In this document: positions 33,298 to 42,358 of the stretch, in pieces
Numbering within the stretch: the stretch's first letter is position 1
Layout: the number at the start of each line of letters is the position of its first letter
DNA from: Aquimarina rhabdastrellae
Lineage (GTDB): Bacteria > Bacteroidota > Bacteroidia > Flavobacteriales > Flavobacteriaceae
Direction of reading: 5' to 3'
Assembly (NCBI GenBank): GCA_947387485.1
Contig: CANDNT010000009.1
Location: 112,906-176,905 of the forward strand
DNA length: 64,000 nucleotides
The notes under the pieces: generated by a model
Database searches by the model: none
Told to the model about the DNA's origin: nothing
Seen by the model: the letters and a program-made list of their open reading frames with translations, nothing else
Made by a program: the position numbers and the translations under genes

Positions 33298-34715
33298 TCA
33301 CTCATTCCTACATTAATAGCCAAACCACCTTCACTAGTTTCTTTATACTTGGTATTCATGTCTTTGGCTGTTTCCCACATAGTATTGATCACTTTATCTA
33401 GTGGTACCTTTGCGTTTTTTGCATCTGTATCTAGTGCCATTTCACAAGCATTAATAGCTTTAATAGCTCCCATTGCATTACGTTCTATACATGGAATTTG
33501 AACTAGTCCACCAATAGGATCACAAGTAAGTCCTAAATGATGTTCCATTGCAATTTCGCTTGCCATAAGTACCTGTTCTGGAGCCCCCCCCATAAGTTCG
33601 GTCAAAGCTCCTGCGGCCATAGCAGAAGAAACACCTATTTCTGCTTGACAACCTCCCATAGCAGCAGAAATTGTAGCACCTTTTTTGAAAAGACTACCTA
33701 TTTCACCAGCAACAAGCATAAATTGTTTTACATCATCAAAATTGGCATCGTGATTTTCGATAACCATATAATACATCATCACAGCAGGAATAACTCCAGC
33801 ACTACCATTTGTAGGTGCTGTAACAACACGACCTAAAGAGGCGTTTACTTCGTTTACACTTAAAGCAAAACAAGAAACCCATTTTAAGATTTGTCTAAAC
33901 TTTACTTCGGTATCTCTAATAGCGGCTATCCATTCGGTAGGATTATTATAAGGAGTATTACCTATTAATTTTTGGTGAGAATCATAAGCTCTACGTCTTA
34001 CATTAAGTCCACCTGGTAAAGTCCCTTCTGTATGACAACCTGTATACATAGATTCTAACATAACTTTCCATACCGCAGCAATTCCGTCATTTATTTCTTC
34101 ATCAGAACGGATAGAACGTTCATTTTCTAAAACAATTTCAGAAATCTTTTTGTTTTGAGTAGCACAATATTCCAAAAGCTCTGTAGCTTTTTGAATAGGG
34201 AAAGGAAATGTTTTAAAGTTTTCTTCTTTAGTAGTATCTTGTTTAGGTTCATCTTTAACTACAAAGCCTCCTCCAATAGAATAAAAGGTAGAAGCTATTT
34301 TTTCTCCATTTGATAAGAGTGCGTTAAAGGTGATACCATTTGGATGAAAATCCAGAAAATCACGATGAAAGATTACGTTTGTTTTTGGATCAAAAACAAG
34401 ATCTTTTTCGCCGTTAAAACACAAAATATGTGTTTTTTGTATAGTATCTATTTCAGATGAAATACGATCAATAGGAATGGTCACAGGGTCATAACCTGCC
34501 AATCCCAAAATTGCTGCAAGATCTGTGGCATGACCTTTACCAGTTAATGACAAAGAGCCATATAAATCTACAGTAACAGTTTTTACCTCGTTATAAACAT
34601 TGGCGGTTTTTAATTCTTGTATCCACTGCTGAGCTGCACGCCATGGACCTAAAGTATGAGAACTAGAAGGACCGACACCAATTTTGAGCATATCAAAAAT
34701 ACTGATACATTCCAT
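33291..34715 (-). CDS. sdaA: L-serine ammonia-lyase, single-chain iron-sulfur type
   Basis: A 474-residue one-chain L-serine dehydratase that turns serine into pyruvate and ammonia using a [4Fe-4S] cluster. The N-terminal beta domain shows GVGPSSSHTLGPW (about 13-25) and SLSLTGKGHATD; the alpha domain shows APTNGSAGVIPAV, GGCQAEIGVSSAMAAGALTE and the CDPIGGLVQIPCIERNA cluster cysteines. Length matches beta-alpha fusion forms. The gene holds an eight-G run at the MGGAPE position (33584-33591, complement), unusual for this AT-rich genome. A near-consensus -7 box (TATATTTA, minus strand) lies at 34746-34753. Confidence 0.94.
   Translation of the reverse strand: MECISIFDMLKIGVGPSSSHTLGPWRAAQQWIQELKTANVYNEVKTVTVDLYGSLSLTGKGHATDLAAILGLAGYDPVTIPIDRISSEIDTIQKTHILCFNGEKDLVFDPKTNVIFHRDFLDFHPNGITFNALLSNGEKIASTFYSIGGGFVVKDEPKQDTTKEENFKTFPFPIQKATELLEYCATQNKKISEIVLENERSIRSDEEINDGIAAVWKVMLESMYTGCHTEGTLPGGLNVRRRAYDSHQKLIGNTPYNNPTEWIAAIRDTEVKFRQILKWVSCFALSVNEVNASLGRVVTAPTNGSAGVIPAVMMYYMVIENHDANFDDVKQFMLVAGEIGSLFKKGATISAAMGGCQAEIGVSSAMAAGALTELMGGAPEQVLMASEIAMEHHLGLTCDPIGGLVQIPCIERNAMGAIKAINACEMALDTDAKNAKVPLDKVINTMWETAKDMNTKYKETSEGGLAINVGMSDC
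33584..33591. repeat. C8/G8 homopolymer tract inside the serine dehydratase gene
   Basis: Eight consecutive C on the + strand, read as GGGGGG within two glycine codons plus flanking bases on the coding strand. It is the longest G/C run I noticed in the window and is a candidate slippage site; the frame is intact here. Confidence 0.8.
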
Positions 34716-34866
34716 AATTCGTAATCTTGGTATTAATTTTCGTGGTAAATATAGGATATTGGAATTTATATAGGTGTTTTTTTATGACATATTAATTAAA
34801 ATGGATAAAATAATATGGTCAAAAATGAAAAAAATGCCATGTTATGAATGAAGTATTTCTAAAAAA

Positions 34867-34881
34867 ATGACAAGCTGTCAT
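34867..34881. promoter_or_regulatory. Palindrome upstream of the dnaK promoter
   Basis: ATGACA-AGC-TGTCAT is a perfect 6+6 inverted repeat 23 bases upstream of a TTGAC at 34904. It is not a CIRCE element. It could bind a dimeric regulator. Confidence 0.4.
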
Positions 34882-34903
34882 ACAAAAACTGTTGGCATAA
34901 TCA

Positions 34904-34934
34904 TTGACTTATACCAGGCAGTAGTAAATTTTTG
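34904..34934 (+). promoter_or_regulatory. Predicted dnaK promoter
   Basis: TTGAC (34904-34908) followed after about 18 bases by AATTTTTG (34927-34934), one mismatch from TAnnTTTG, 37 bases before the dnaK ATG. No CIRCE inverted repeat was found. Confidence 0.45.
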
Positions 34935-34971
34935 AATAACACTTAAATAAAATAATATAACATATAAGGCT

Positions 34972-36885
34972 ATGAGTAAGATTATAGGTATAGACTTAGG
35001 AACAACAAACTCATGTGTATCAGTGATGGAAGGGAATGATCCTGTAGTAATCACTAATTCTGAAGGAAAAAGAACAACACCATCTGTAATTGCTTTTGTA
35101 GAAGGAGGAGAAATTAAAGTAGGAGATCCTGCAAAGCGTCAAGCAGTAACAAACCCAACAAAAACTATCGCTTCTATTAAGCGTTTTATGGGGAATAAAT
35201 TCTCTGAATCTACGAAAGAAGTTGAGAGAGTAGCTTATAAAGTAGTAAAGGGAGACAATGATACGCCACGAGTTGATATCGATGGACGTTTATATACACC
35301 ACAAGAATTATCGGCAATGACACTTCAAAAAATGAAGAAGACTGCAGAAGAATTCTTGGATCAAGAAGTAACACGAGCTGTAATTACTGTACCAGCATAC
35401 TTTAACGATGCTCAACGTCAGGCAACAAAAGAAGCTGGAGAAATTGCAGGATTAACTGTAGAAAGAATTATCAATGAGCCTACAGCTGCAGCTTTGGCTT
35501 ATGGATTAGATAAAAAAGGAGAAGATCAGAAAATCGTTGTATTTGACTTTGGTGGTGGTACTCATGATGTTTCTATCCTTGAATTAGGAGATGGAGTATT
35601 TGAAGTATTGGCTACTGATGGAGATACTCACCTAGGAGGAGATGATGTTGATCAAAAAATTATTGATTGGTTAGCAGAAGAATTCAAAGGTGAAGAAAAC
35701 ATGGATTTACGTCAAGATCCAATGGCTTTACAACGTCTTAAAGAAGCTGCAGAAAAAGCTAAGATTGAATTATCATCTTCTGCACAAACAGAAATCAATT
35801 TACCATATATCACAGCTACTGCTAGTGGACCAAAACACTTAGTAAGAACATTAACAAAATCTAAATTTGATCAGTTAATTGATGATTTAGTAAAACGTAC
35901 TATCGAGCCATGTAGAACTGCATTACAAAATGCTGGATTATCTACTAGCGATATAGATGAAATCATTTTAGTAGGAGGATCAACTCGTATCCCTGCTGTA
36001 CAAGAAGCTGTAGAAAAGTTCTTTGGTAAAGCGCCAAGTAAAGGAGTAAACCCAGATGAGGTAGTTGCTGTAGGAGCTGCTATCCAAGGAGGTGTATTAA
36101 CTGGAGATATCAAGGATGTATTATTATTAGATGTTACTCCGTTATCTTTAGGTATTGAAACTATGGGTAATGTAATGACTAAGCTTATCGAAGCGAATAC
36201 TACTATCCCAACAAAGAAATCTCAAGTATTCTCAACGGCAGCAGATAATCAACCATCGGTAGAGATTCACGTATTACAAGGTGAACGTCCAATGGCAGCT
36301 GATAATAAAACAATTGGTCGTTTCCACTTAGATGGTATTCCACCAGCAAAAAGAGGAACACCTCAAATCGAAGTAACATTTGATATCGATGCAAACGGAA
36401 TTATCAAAGTAAGCGCTACTGATAAAGCTACAAACAAAACTCAAGATATTCGTATCGAAGCATCTTCTGGATTAACTGAAGAGGAAATCCAAAGAATGAA
36501 GAATGAAGCAGAAGCTAATGCAGAAGCAGATAAAAAAGCTAAAGAAACTGCAGATAAACTAAATGAAGCTGATGGAATGATTTTCCAAACTGATAAGCAA
36601 TTAGAAGAATTTGGAGATAAATTATCAGACGATAAGAAAAAGCCAATTCAAGATGCTTTAGAAGAATTAAAGAAAGCTTACGAAACTAAAGATATCGCTA
36701 TAATTCAACCAGCTCTTGATAAAATCAATGAAGCATGGAAAGTAGCTAGCGAAGAAATGTACAAGGCACAAGCTGAAGCACAACAAGGTGGAGCAGCAGG
36801 ACCTGACGCTGGAGCAGGAGCTCAACAACAAGGTGGAGGTGAAGCTAGTGATGTAGAAGATGTAGACTTTGAAGAAGTAAAATAA
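34972..36885 (+). CDS. dnaK: Molecular chaperone DnaK (Hsp70)
   Basis: A 637-residue Hsp70. The nucleotide-binding domain (1-380) begins [13 protein letters not shown] and holds [14 protein letters not shown] and [13 protein letters not shown]; a [11 protein letters not shown] linker leads to the substrate-binding beta domain and a helical lid, with a Gly/Gln/Ala-rich tail ending EDVDFEEVK. It folds and refolds proteins with DnaJ and GrpE, whose genes are not in this window. The FGGGTHDVS block has His where most DnaK have Phe or Tyr, a variant common in this phylum as far as I recall. Single-gene unit with its own promoter and terminator. Confidence 0.98.
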   Translation: MSKIIGIDLGTTNSCVSVMEGNDPVVITNSEGKRTTPSVIAFVEGGEIKVGDPAKRQAVTNPTKTIASIKRFMGNKFSESTKEVERVAYKVVKGDNDTPRVDIDGRLYTPQELSAMTLQKMKKTAEEFLDQEVTRAVITVPAYFNDAQRQATKEAGEIAGLTVERIINEPTAAALAYGLDKKGEDQKIVVFDFGGGTHDVSILELGDGVFEVLATDGDTHLGGDDVDQKIIDWLAEEFKGEENMDLRQDPMALQRLKEAAEKAKIELSSSAQTEINLPYITATASGPKHLVRTLTKSKFDQLIDDLVKRTIEPCRTALQNAGLSTSDIDEIILVGGSTRIPAVQEAVEKFFGKAPSKGVNPDEVVAVGAAIQGGVLTGDIKDVLLLDVTPLSLGIETMGNVMTKLIEANTTIPTKKSQVFSTAADNQPSVEIHVLQGERPMAADNKTIGRFHLDGIPPAKRGTPQIEVTFDIDANGIIKVSATDKATNKTQDIRIEASSGLTEEEIQRMKNEAEANAEADKKAKETADKLNEADGMIFQTDKQLEEFGDKLSDDKKKPIQDALEELKKAYETKDIAIIQPALDKINEAWKVASEEMYKAQAEAQQGGAAGPDAGAGAQQQGGGEASDVEDVDFEEVK

Positions 36886-36900
36886 TTTACAATTCTATAG

Positions 36901-36939
36901 ATATAAAAAACGCGCTTATTATAAGCGCGTTTTTTATAT
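36901..36939 (+). terminator. dnaK terminator
   Basis: An almost perfect 39-base palindrome with a GC-rich centre (ACGCGCTTAT and complement) followed by TTTTTT, 15 bases after the dnaK stop. Confidence 0.92.
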
Positions 36940-36973
36940 CTTAATATTATTGGATTCTCTACCTAATTTAATA

Positions 36974-37270
36974 TCATTTTCTATGATGGCTTTTGATTTT
37001 TCGACGATCTTGATAATCCCATAGGAAATGAGCCAAGAAGCAAAAAGAGAGATAAACTCCAGCAGAAAAACATAATGCCAAGAGGTAATTATAATCTAAG
37101 TTTTTTAGAATAGGCATGTCGTCTTCTCCATAAAAAGGAGCTAAAGGAATAAAAAAGAGTCCAAAAAGAATAACCAAAACGAGGTTTCTTTTAATAAAAC
37201 TCATTTGAGATTCAAGTTGTTTAATTTTCCCTTCAATAACAATTGAACGATTCTCTTGATAAGAAGTCAT
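36974..37270 (-). CDS. Small two-helix membrane protein, unknown
   Basis: A 98-residue protein with a charged N-terminal helix (1-28), two membrane helices (about 29-46 and 62-84) joined by the acidic loop YGEDDMPILKN, and a basic C-terminus. No family is recognised. It lies between the dnaK terminator and the decayed fragment at 37391, alone in its transcription unit. The coherent hydrophobicity pattern and charged ends (positive-inside at both termini) support a real protein. Confidence 0.6.
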   Translation of the reverse strand: MTSYQENRSIVIEGKIKQLESQMSFIKRNLVLVILFGLFFIPLAPFYGEDDMPILKNLDYNYLLALCFSAGVYLSFCFLAHFLWDYQDRRKIKSHHRK

Positions 37271-37390
37271 AGTGATATGTTGATTTGATTTGATGAATGA
37301 ATTTATGGTGCTAAAATAGTAACAACTATTATAATGGATTTAGATATGCTAACAAAAACGTAGTGAATTTAAGATAAATTAACTTTAATA

Positions 37391-37570
37391 TTATTCAAGT
37401 TTTTTGATGAGTTCAAAACCAAAATTCTTTCTAAAATTACTGCTTTGACCATGATTCAATACATCAATAAGTTTTTATTTGAAAGAAATATCAACAATCT
37501 TAAAATTAATATAGCCTAAATGCACCACGGGTTCATTGAATATATTTTTTAGTTCTATTTGAATAAATAT
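37391..37570 (-). pseudogene. Decayed fragment of an unidentified gene
   Basis: In one frame of the minus strand about 60 codons read as protein-like sequence, IQIELKNIFNEPVVHLGYIN then FKIVDISFK, a single TAA, and KLIDVLNHGQSSNF...FELIKKLE followed by a stop. One nonsense codon interrupts an otherwise continuous frame, and no start codon is seen. It directly follows the sialidase-like gene on the same strand. The original family is not recognised. The flanking bases of the 308-base gap hold nothing else. Confidence 0.45.
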
Positions 37571-37578
37571 AGTTTTTA

Positions 37579-38907
37579 TTATTTAGTATCATCAATTAAA
37601 GATGTCCAAATACTAAGCTTGTTATTCTCGTATCGTGTCCATATAGGTCTAACTATACCATTATGAGCACTTATGTTATTATAATCTCCAAAAAAAGGAC
37701 AACCTGTAGGATCAAAAGGACTATCTGATATAGTGGTATTAGTAAAAGTCTTTCCACCGTTTTTAGAAACTGCCAAAACAACATCTGTTTTACTATCAGT
37801 ATAAGCACTTCTATCATAGTAAATAATATAGATATAACCAGTAGAAGGATCAACGCTCATCCATGTCAAAAATTGATGAGTTTGTGTTTGATCAGTATTC
37901 ACTCGTATCGGTTTAGACCAAGTTTTACCTTCATCGGTAGATTTCGCAATAAAAACATCAGTATTTTCTTCAGATAATTGATCTGTCCAGTTAACATAAA
38001 TAGTTCCTTTATAAGGAGAATCAGAATTATCTACAGCAGTTACTGGCATTCCGTTTGTTCTATTAACAGAAGGAATGTTAAAAGTCCAGCCTGATTTTTG
38101 AGGAGAAATTATAATATCATTATCTAGCCATGTTTTTCCATTATCAGTACTTTTATCAAACCAAATTTGATTTTTATAACTCCAAGCAACATAAATATTT
38201 TTACCGTCGCTAGCAGGAACAGCGCCTTCTACTGTGTTATTATCATCTATGCAATTACCATCAAATTGATTAATAGCGATAGGAGTGGACCAAGAATCTC
38301 CCTCATCTTTTGAACTAGAAAATAAGATGCGTGTTTTATGATTAGGATCATCACTACCGTATTGATCAAATTCTGTCCAAGTGAGGTATATTTCGTTTGT
38401 TTTAGGATTTACTGTAGCCCATTCTTTGTCTTGCTGTTTAGGGGGATTATGACCAATACCTATACCATCTGTCCAGGTATTTCCATCATCTGTACTTTTT
38501 TGAACAACCATTCTATCCAAAATACGATTACTTTTCCAGTTAGTTCCATCTGGATCACTAAGATGAAAGTAGTAAAAATTACCTTTGGTATCGGCAGTAA
38601 TTACAGGATCTCCCCATATCCCAAGAGAAGAAGATAATCGTTTTGTCTGCCATGTAGCACCTCCATCATTAGAGTGATGTACAAAATCGATTATACTACC
38701 TGCAACAATGGCTTTAGGATTTTTAGGGTTTATAAAAATACTAGGTTCGCATGGACCAAGACCATTACCTGTAGATTCATATATCTTAACATTTTTAAAA
38801 GATTTTTTTTGGAATGTTTTTTGGTTTGAAGTATCAGAATGTTGCACATGAATGCATGAGGAACATAAAAAGAGGAGCCCAATGGCAAGATAAAAACGAT
38901 TTAACAT
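37579..38907 (-). CDS. Sialidase-like BNR-repeat lipoprotein
   Basis: A 442-residue protein from the ATG at 38907 (455 if the ATG at 38946 is used). The shorter start gives a proper lipoprotein signal, MLNRFYLAIGLLFLCSSC. The body is a six-bladed propeller of the sialidase superfamily with six Asp boxes of the S-x-D-x-G-x-x-[WF] kind: SNDGGATW, STDDGNTW, SKDEGDSW, STDNGKTW, STDEGKTW and SKNGGKTF. The catalytic Arg triad and Glu of true sialidases cannot be identified with confidence, so the name describes the fold, not an activity. Divergent from the DUF6702 gene. Confidence 0.82.
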   Translation of the reverse strand: MLNRFYLAIGLLFLCSSCIHVQHSDTSNQKTFQKKSFKNVKIYESTGNGLGPCEPSIFINPKNPKAIVAGSIIDFVHHSNDGGATWQTKRLSSSLGIWGDPVITADTKGNFYYFHLSDPDGTNWKSNRILDRMVVQKSTDDGNTWTDGIGIGHNPPKQQDKEWATVNPKTNEIYLTWTEFDQYGSDDPNHKTRILFSSSKDEGDSWSTPIAINQFDGNCIDDNNTVEGAVPASDGKNIYVAWSYKNQIWFDKSTDNGKTWLDNDIIISPQKSGWTFNIPSVNRTNGMPVTAVDNSDSPYKGTIYVNWTDQLSEENTDVFIAKSTDEGKTWSKPIRVNTDQTQTHQFLTWMSVDPSTGYIYIIYYDRSAYTDSKTDVVLAVSKNGGKTFTNTTISDSPFDPTGCPFFGDYNNISAHNGIVRPIWTRYENNKLSIWTSLIDDTK

Positions 38908-39009
38908 GTTTCTGAAAATTTTGTTATCAAATAAATGATGGTACATTTATGGTCAACAAAAATAAAGAACTCAAATAAAGTATAATAAAAAGGAAAGATT
39001 TAAAATATA

Positions 39010-39525
39010 ATGCAAATAAAGAAAATTACAGGATTGGTAATATTACTATTTATTATGAGTAGTTATACTACAGTACATAAGTTTTATGTGAGTGTAACGC
39101 AAATTGACTATAATGAAAGTAAAAAAAGTGTAGAAATTATTTCTAGAATATTTATTGATGATTTTGAGAAATTATTAAAAGAACGTTATGATGAATCTAT
39201 CGAATTGATGAATAAAGATGAAGAAAAAGAGAAGAATATAGATTATTATATCAATGTTTATTTAGCTCAGAAATTAAAGATAGAAATAAATGGAAAACCT
39301 ATTAAATATACTTTTTTAGGAAAACAATATGATAATGATATCATGTTATGTTATTTAGAAATAGAAGGAATTAATTCATTTAACGAAATTGTTGTAGAGA
39401 ATAAAGTTTTAATGGAAGTTTTTGAAGAACAACAAAATATCATTCATGTTAAAAAAGGAAAAACAAGAAAAAGTTTAATTTTAGAAAGAGAAAATGATAA
39501 GGGGCTGTTAAATTTTAGTAAATAA
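39010..39525 (+). CDS. DUF6702 family secreted protein
   Basis: A 171-residue protein with an N-terminal hydrophobic segment (about 5-22) and the family opening HKFYVSVTQIDYNESKKSVEI, then a FIDDFEKLLKERY block and beta-rich C-terminus. I recognise it as DUF6702, which in Flavobacteriia usually lies directly before an M1-family peptidase gene, as here (59 bases to the next start). The conserved pairing suggests a shared job at the cell surface or periplasm, but no activity is known. Confidence 0.85.
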   Translation: MQIKKITGLVILLFIMSSYTTVHKFYVSVTQIDYNESKKSVEIISRIFIDDFEKLLKERYDESIELMNKDEEKEKNIDYYINVYLAQKLKIEINGKPIKYTFLGKQYDNDIMLCYLEIEGINSFNEIVVENKVLMEVFEEQQNIIHVKKGKTRKSLILERENDKGLLNFSK

Positions 39526-39584
39526 AAGGTAAAACTTCTGAGAAAAAAATTATTTTGCAGTTTCTACAAATTTAGTGATTGGAT

Positions 39585-41885
39585 ATGAAAAAAATAGTAT
39601 ATGCTATTACAGCATTTTTTTTGAGTACAGGAATGGTTTCCTATGGTCAAGAAAAAGAACAAGCTCGAGAATTGGGGCACATTAATGAAAATAAATTCAG
39701 GCAAATGTATCAGGAGTTTTCAACTCCTAATATGTATCGAACAGCTTCAGGAGCACCTGGTTCTGCATATTATCAGCAACAAGCAGATTATAAAATGAAA
39801 ATCAAGCTTGATGATAAAAAGAAAACGATTACAGGGTCAGAAACTATTACATATACAAATAACTCTCCAGATGTTCTTGAATTTTTATGGGTTCAATTGG
39901 ATCAAAATATGAGAGCAAAAGATTCAAAAACCCCATTAATCGAATCAGAACGAGTAAATCCAGGAGAGCAACCTAGTCAATTTGCAAAGAAATTTATTAA
40001 GGAACGTTTTGATGGAGGATTTAATATTACTGCAGTAAACGATGCAAGCGGAAAAGAATTACCATATACAATCAATCAAACAATGATGAGAGTAGAAATG
40101 CATCAACCACTTAAACCAGGAGGTAAGTTTACTTTTTCAGTTAATTGGTGGTATAATATTAATAACCATGTAGATGGGAGAGGAAGATCAGGTTATGAAG
40201 AATTTGAAGAAGGAAATAGAGCATATGTTATAGCTCAATTTTATCCTCGCATGGCTGTATATAATGATGTAGAAGGATGGCAAAACTCTCAATTTTGGGG
40301 AAGGGGTGAATTTGCATTACCTTTTGGTGATTTTGAAGTAGATATTACAGTGCCGTCTGATCATATTCTTGATGGAACAGGAGTTCTGGTTAACCGCAAA
40401 GAAGTATATACAAAAAAAATGATGGAGCGTTATGAAAAGGCAAAAAAATCGTATAAAAAACCTGTAATCATTGTAACGCAAAAAGAAGCTGAAAAAGCAG
40501 AAAAATCTTTTGCTACTACAGAGAAAACATGGAAGTTAAGGGCAAAGAATGTTCGTGATTTTGGTTTTGCTACTTCACGTAGATTTATAATGGATATGAT
40601 GGCTGTAAAAGTTGGAGATAAGGATGTTATGGCTGTATCAATGTATCCTAAAGAAGGAAATCCGTTATGGGAAGAATGGTCAACAAAAGCTGTTGCTAGT
40701 ACATTAAAATCATATAGTCGTATGACTTTTGATTATCCATATCACAAAGCAATTTCTGTTCATGCAAAAAGACAAGGGATGGAATATCCTATGATTTGTT
40801 GGAATTATGGACGTCCAAATCCTGATGGGACATATAGTGATAGGGTTAAATATGGTATGATAAGTGTGATTATTCACGAAGTAGGACATAATTATTTTCC
40901 TATGATTGTTAATAGCGATGAGCGTCAATGGACATGGATGGATGAAGGTTTAAATACTTTTGTACAATATGTAGCAGAACAAGATTTTGGCGAGTGGTAT
41001 CCCGAAGCAATTAAACCATTAGATAAATATCCGTCTAGAAGAGGACCAGCAAAGAAAATTGTGCCTTATATGAGTGGAGACCAAAGTTTTATTGCCCCTA
41101 TTATGTCTCAATCTAACAATATCTATCAATTTGGAAGTAATGCATATTCTAAGCCAGCAACTGGATTAAATATATTAAGAGAAACAGTAATGGGTAGAGA
41201 ATTGTTTGATTATGCTTTTAGAACATATTCTCAGAGATGGATGTTTAAGCATCCAACACCAGAAGATTTCTTTAGAACTATGGAAGATGCTTCGGCAGTA
41301 GATTTAGATTGGTTCTGGAGAGGATGGTTCTATACTACAGATTATACAGATATAGGTGTAAAAGGAGTTAAAAAATTCTTTGTTTCTCCTAAGATTAATA
41401 AAGAAGCAAAAGCCTTTATCCAAAGTAGAGGGATTTCAGAAAAAGACTTAGGGCCTATGGTTTATATGGTAGAAGAAGGAAGTGACGACTTTAATGAGTC
41501 TTTAACTGAAGGTGATGCTGTAGCTAACTCAAAGAGTTTAAAGGAATATATTATGGATAACTTTACAGTTGAAGAGCGAAAAGAGTTTAAAACTCCTAAA
41601 TATTTCTATGAAGTAACTTTTGAAAAGCCAGGAGGTTTAGTAATGCCATTAATAGTACAATATACCTATAAAGACGGTACAGAAGAAACTATTAAATATC
41701 CTGCACAAATCTGGAGAAAGAATGATAAGTCTGTATCAAAAGTAATTAGTACAGATAAAGAATTAGTTAAAGTAATAGTAGATCCTAAGTTTGAAACAGC
41801 AGATATTGACACTTCAAATAATATCTGGCCACAAAATTCAAGCGCCAGTCAATTTGATAGATTTAAGAATTCGATTAAGAATTAA
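39585..41885 (+). CDS. Secreted M1-family zinc metallopeptidase
   Basis: A 766-residue peptidase with a signal peptide (MKKIVYAITAFFLSTGMVSYGQ). The N-terminal beta domain (about 45-260) is followed by the catalytic domain with HEVGH (431-435) and WMDEGLNTF, whose Glu is the third zinc ligand. The usual M1 exopeptidase GAMEN motif is replaced by a GMEYPMICW stretch, as in other Bacteroidetes M1 relatives, so classical aminopeptidase specificity is not certain. A TTG six bases upstream is in frame, but the ATG gives a clean signal peptide. No T9SS tail; probably periplasmic. Follows the DUF6702 gene. Confidence 0.9.
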   Translation: MKKIVYAITAFFLSTGMVSYGQEKEQARELGHINENKFRQMYQEFSTPNMYRTASGAPGSAYYQQQADYKMKIKLDDKKKTITGSETITYTNNSPDVLEFLWVQLDQNMRAKDSKTPLIESERVNPGEQPSQFAKKFIKERFDGGFNITAVNDASGKELPYTINQTMMRVEMHQPLKPGGKFTFSVNWWYNINNHVDGRGRSGYEEFEEGNRAYVIAQFYPRMAVYNDVEGWQNSQFWGRGEFALPFGDFEVDITVPSDHILDGTGVLVNRKEVYTKKMMERYEKAKKSYKKPVIIVTQKEAEKAEKSFATTEKTWKLRAKNVRDFGFATSRRFIMDMMAVKVGDKDVMAVSMYPKEGNPLWEEWSTKAVASTLKSYSRMTFDYPYHKAISVHAKRQGMEYPMICWNYGRPNPDGTYSDRVKYGMISVIIHEVGHNYFPMIVNSDERQWTWMDEGLNTFVQYVAEQDFGEWYPEAIKPLDKYPSRRGPAKKIVPYMSGDQSFIAPIMSQSNNIYQFGSNAYSKPATGLNILRETVMGRELFDYAFRTYSQRWMFKHPTPEDFFRTMEDASAVDLDWFWRGWFYTTDYTDIGVKGVKKFFVSPKINKEAKAFIQSRGISEKDLGPMVYMVEEGSDDFNESLTEGDAVANSKSLKEYIMDNFTVEERKEFKTPKYFYEVTFEKPGGLVMPLIVQYTYKDGTEETIKYPAQIWRKNDKSVSKVISTDKELVKVIVDPKFETADIDTSNNIWPQNSSASQFDRFKNSIKN

Positions 41886-41916
41886 ATCTTTGACAAAGAG
41901 TCAATAGGGAACTAAT

Positions 41917-41959
41917 AAAGAAACAAGGTAATAATTTAAAATTATTACCTTGTTTCTTT
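41917..41959 (+). terminator. Terminator after the M1 peptidase gene
   Basis: A long inverted repeat (AAAGAAACAAGGTAATAATTT and complement, about 18 usable pairs) ending in a T-rich run, 32 bases after the stop. The following bases up to 42066 hold nothing else I can name. Confidence 0.85.
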
Positions 41960-42066
41960 ATTTTCGAGATTTATTTGTGTTTTTTTAAGATAGTGTTAAA
42001 AACAATTACATATTAATACCTTATCAATTAAGCATTAAATAATAATTTTTAGTAGTATATATTAAA

Positions 42067-42246
42067 CTATTTATTTGCTTTAAGAATTAAATAAAAAAGG
42101 AATCCAAAAATAATTATTGGAGAAATATAAAGTCCCCAAAAGCCTAAAAATAAACCTAGAGCACCTAATTTCATTGAGGGATTATAAACATGTAGAAGTA
42201 TAGGTAGGCTACAAATAAGAATGAGATATAGATAAGACTTTTTCAT
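42067..42246 (-). CDS. Small two-helix membrane protein, unknown
   Basis: A 59-codon gene in the 473-base gap before the ggt gene. It starts MKKSYLYLILICSLPILLHV and continues YNPSMKLGALGLFLGFWGLY, then a second hydrophobic helix and a basic end (LKANK). The first helix is signal-like, the second begins about residue 36. The reading frame is precise, with ATG, lysines at both ends and a stop, and the composition is protein-like. No family recognised. Confidence 0.5.
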   Translation of the reverse strand: MKKSYLYLILICSLPILLHVYNPSMKLGALGLFLGFWGLYISPIIIFGFLFYLILKANK

Positions 42247-42297
42247 AATTTAAAAATATAGAAGTAAAAATATAAAATATTTTATGATTAAAATGAG

Positions 42298-42329
42298 CAA
42301 GAGGTAATCACCTAAATGACTACCTCTTG
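42298..42329 (-). terminator. Terminator after the gamma-glutamyltransferase gene
   Basis: Arms CAAGAGGTAATCA and TGACTACCTCTTG (one mismatch) with a 6-base loop, about 30 bases after the ggt stop on the minus strand. Confidence 0.8.
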
Positions 42330-42358
42330 TTTATTTTTATAGAATAATTTAGAAATAT

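Noticed and set aside
36203..36394. Minus-strand frame inside dnaK
   Set aside because: A shadow of a highly conserved gene.
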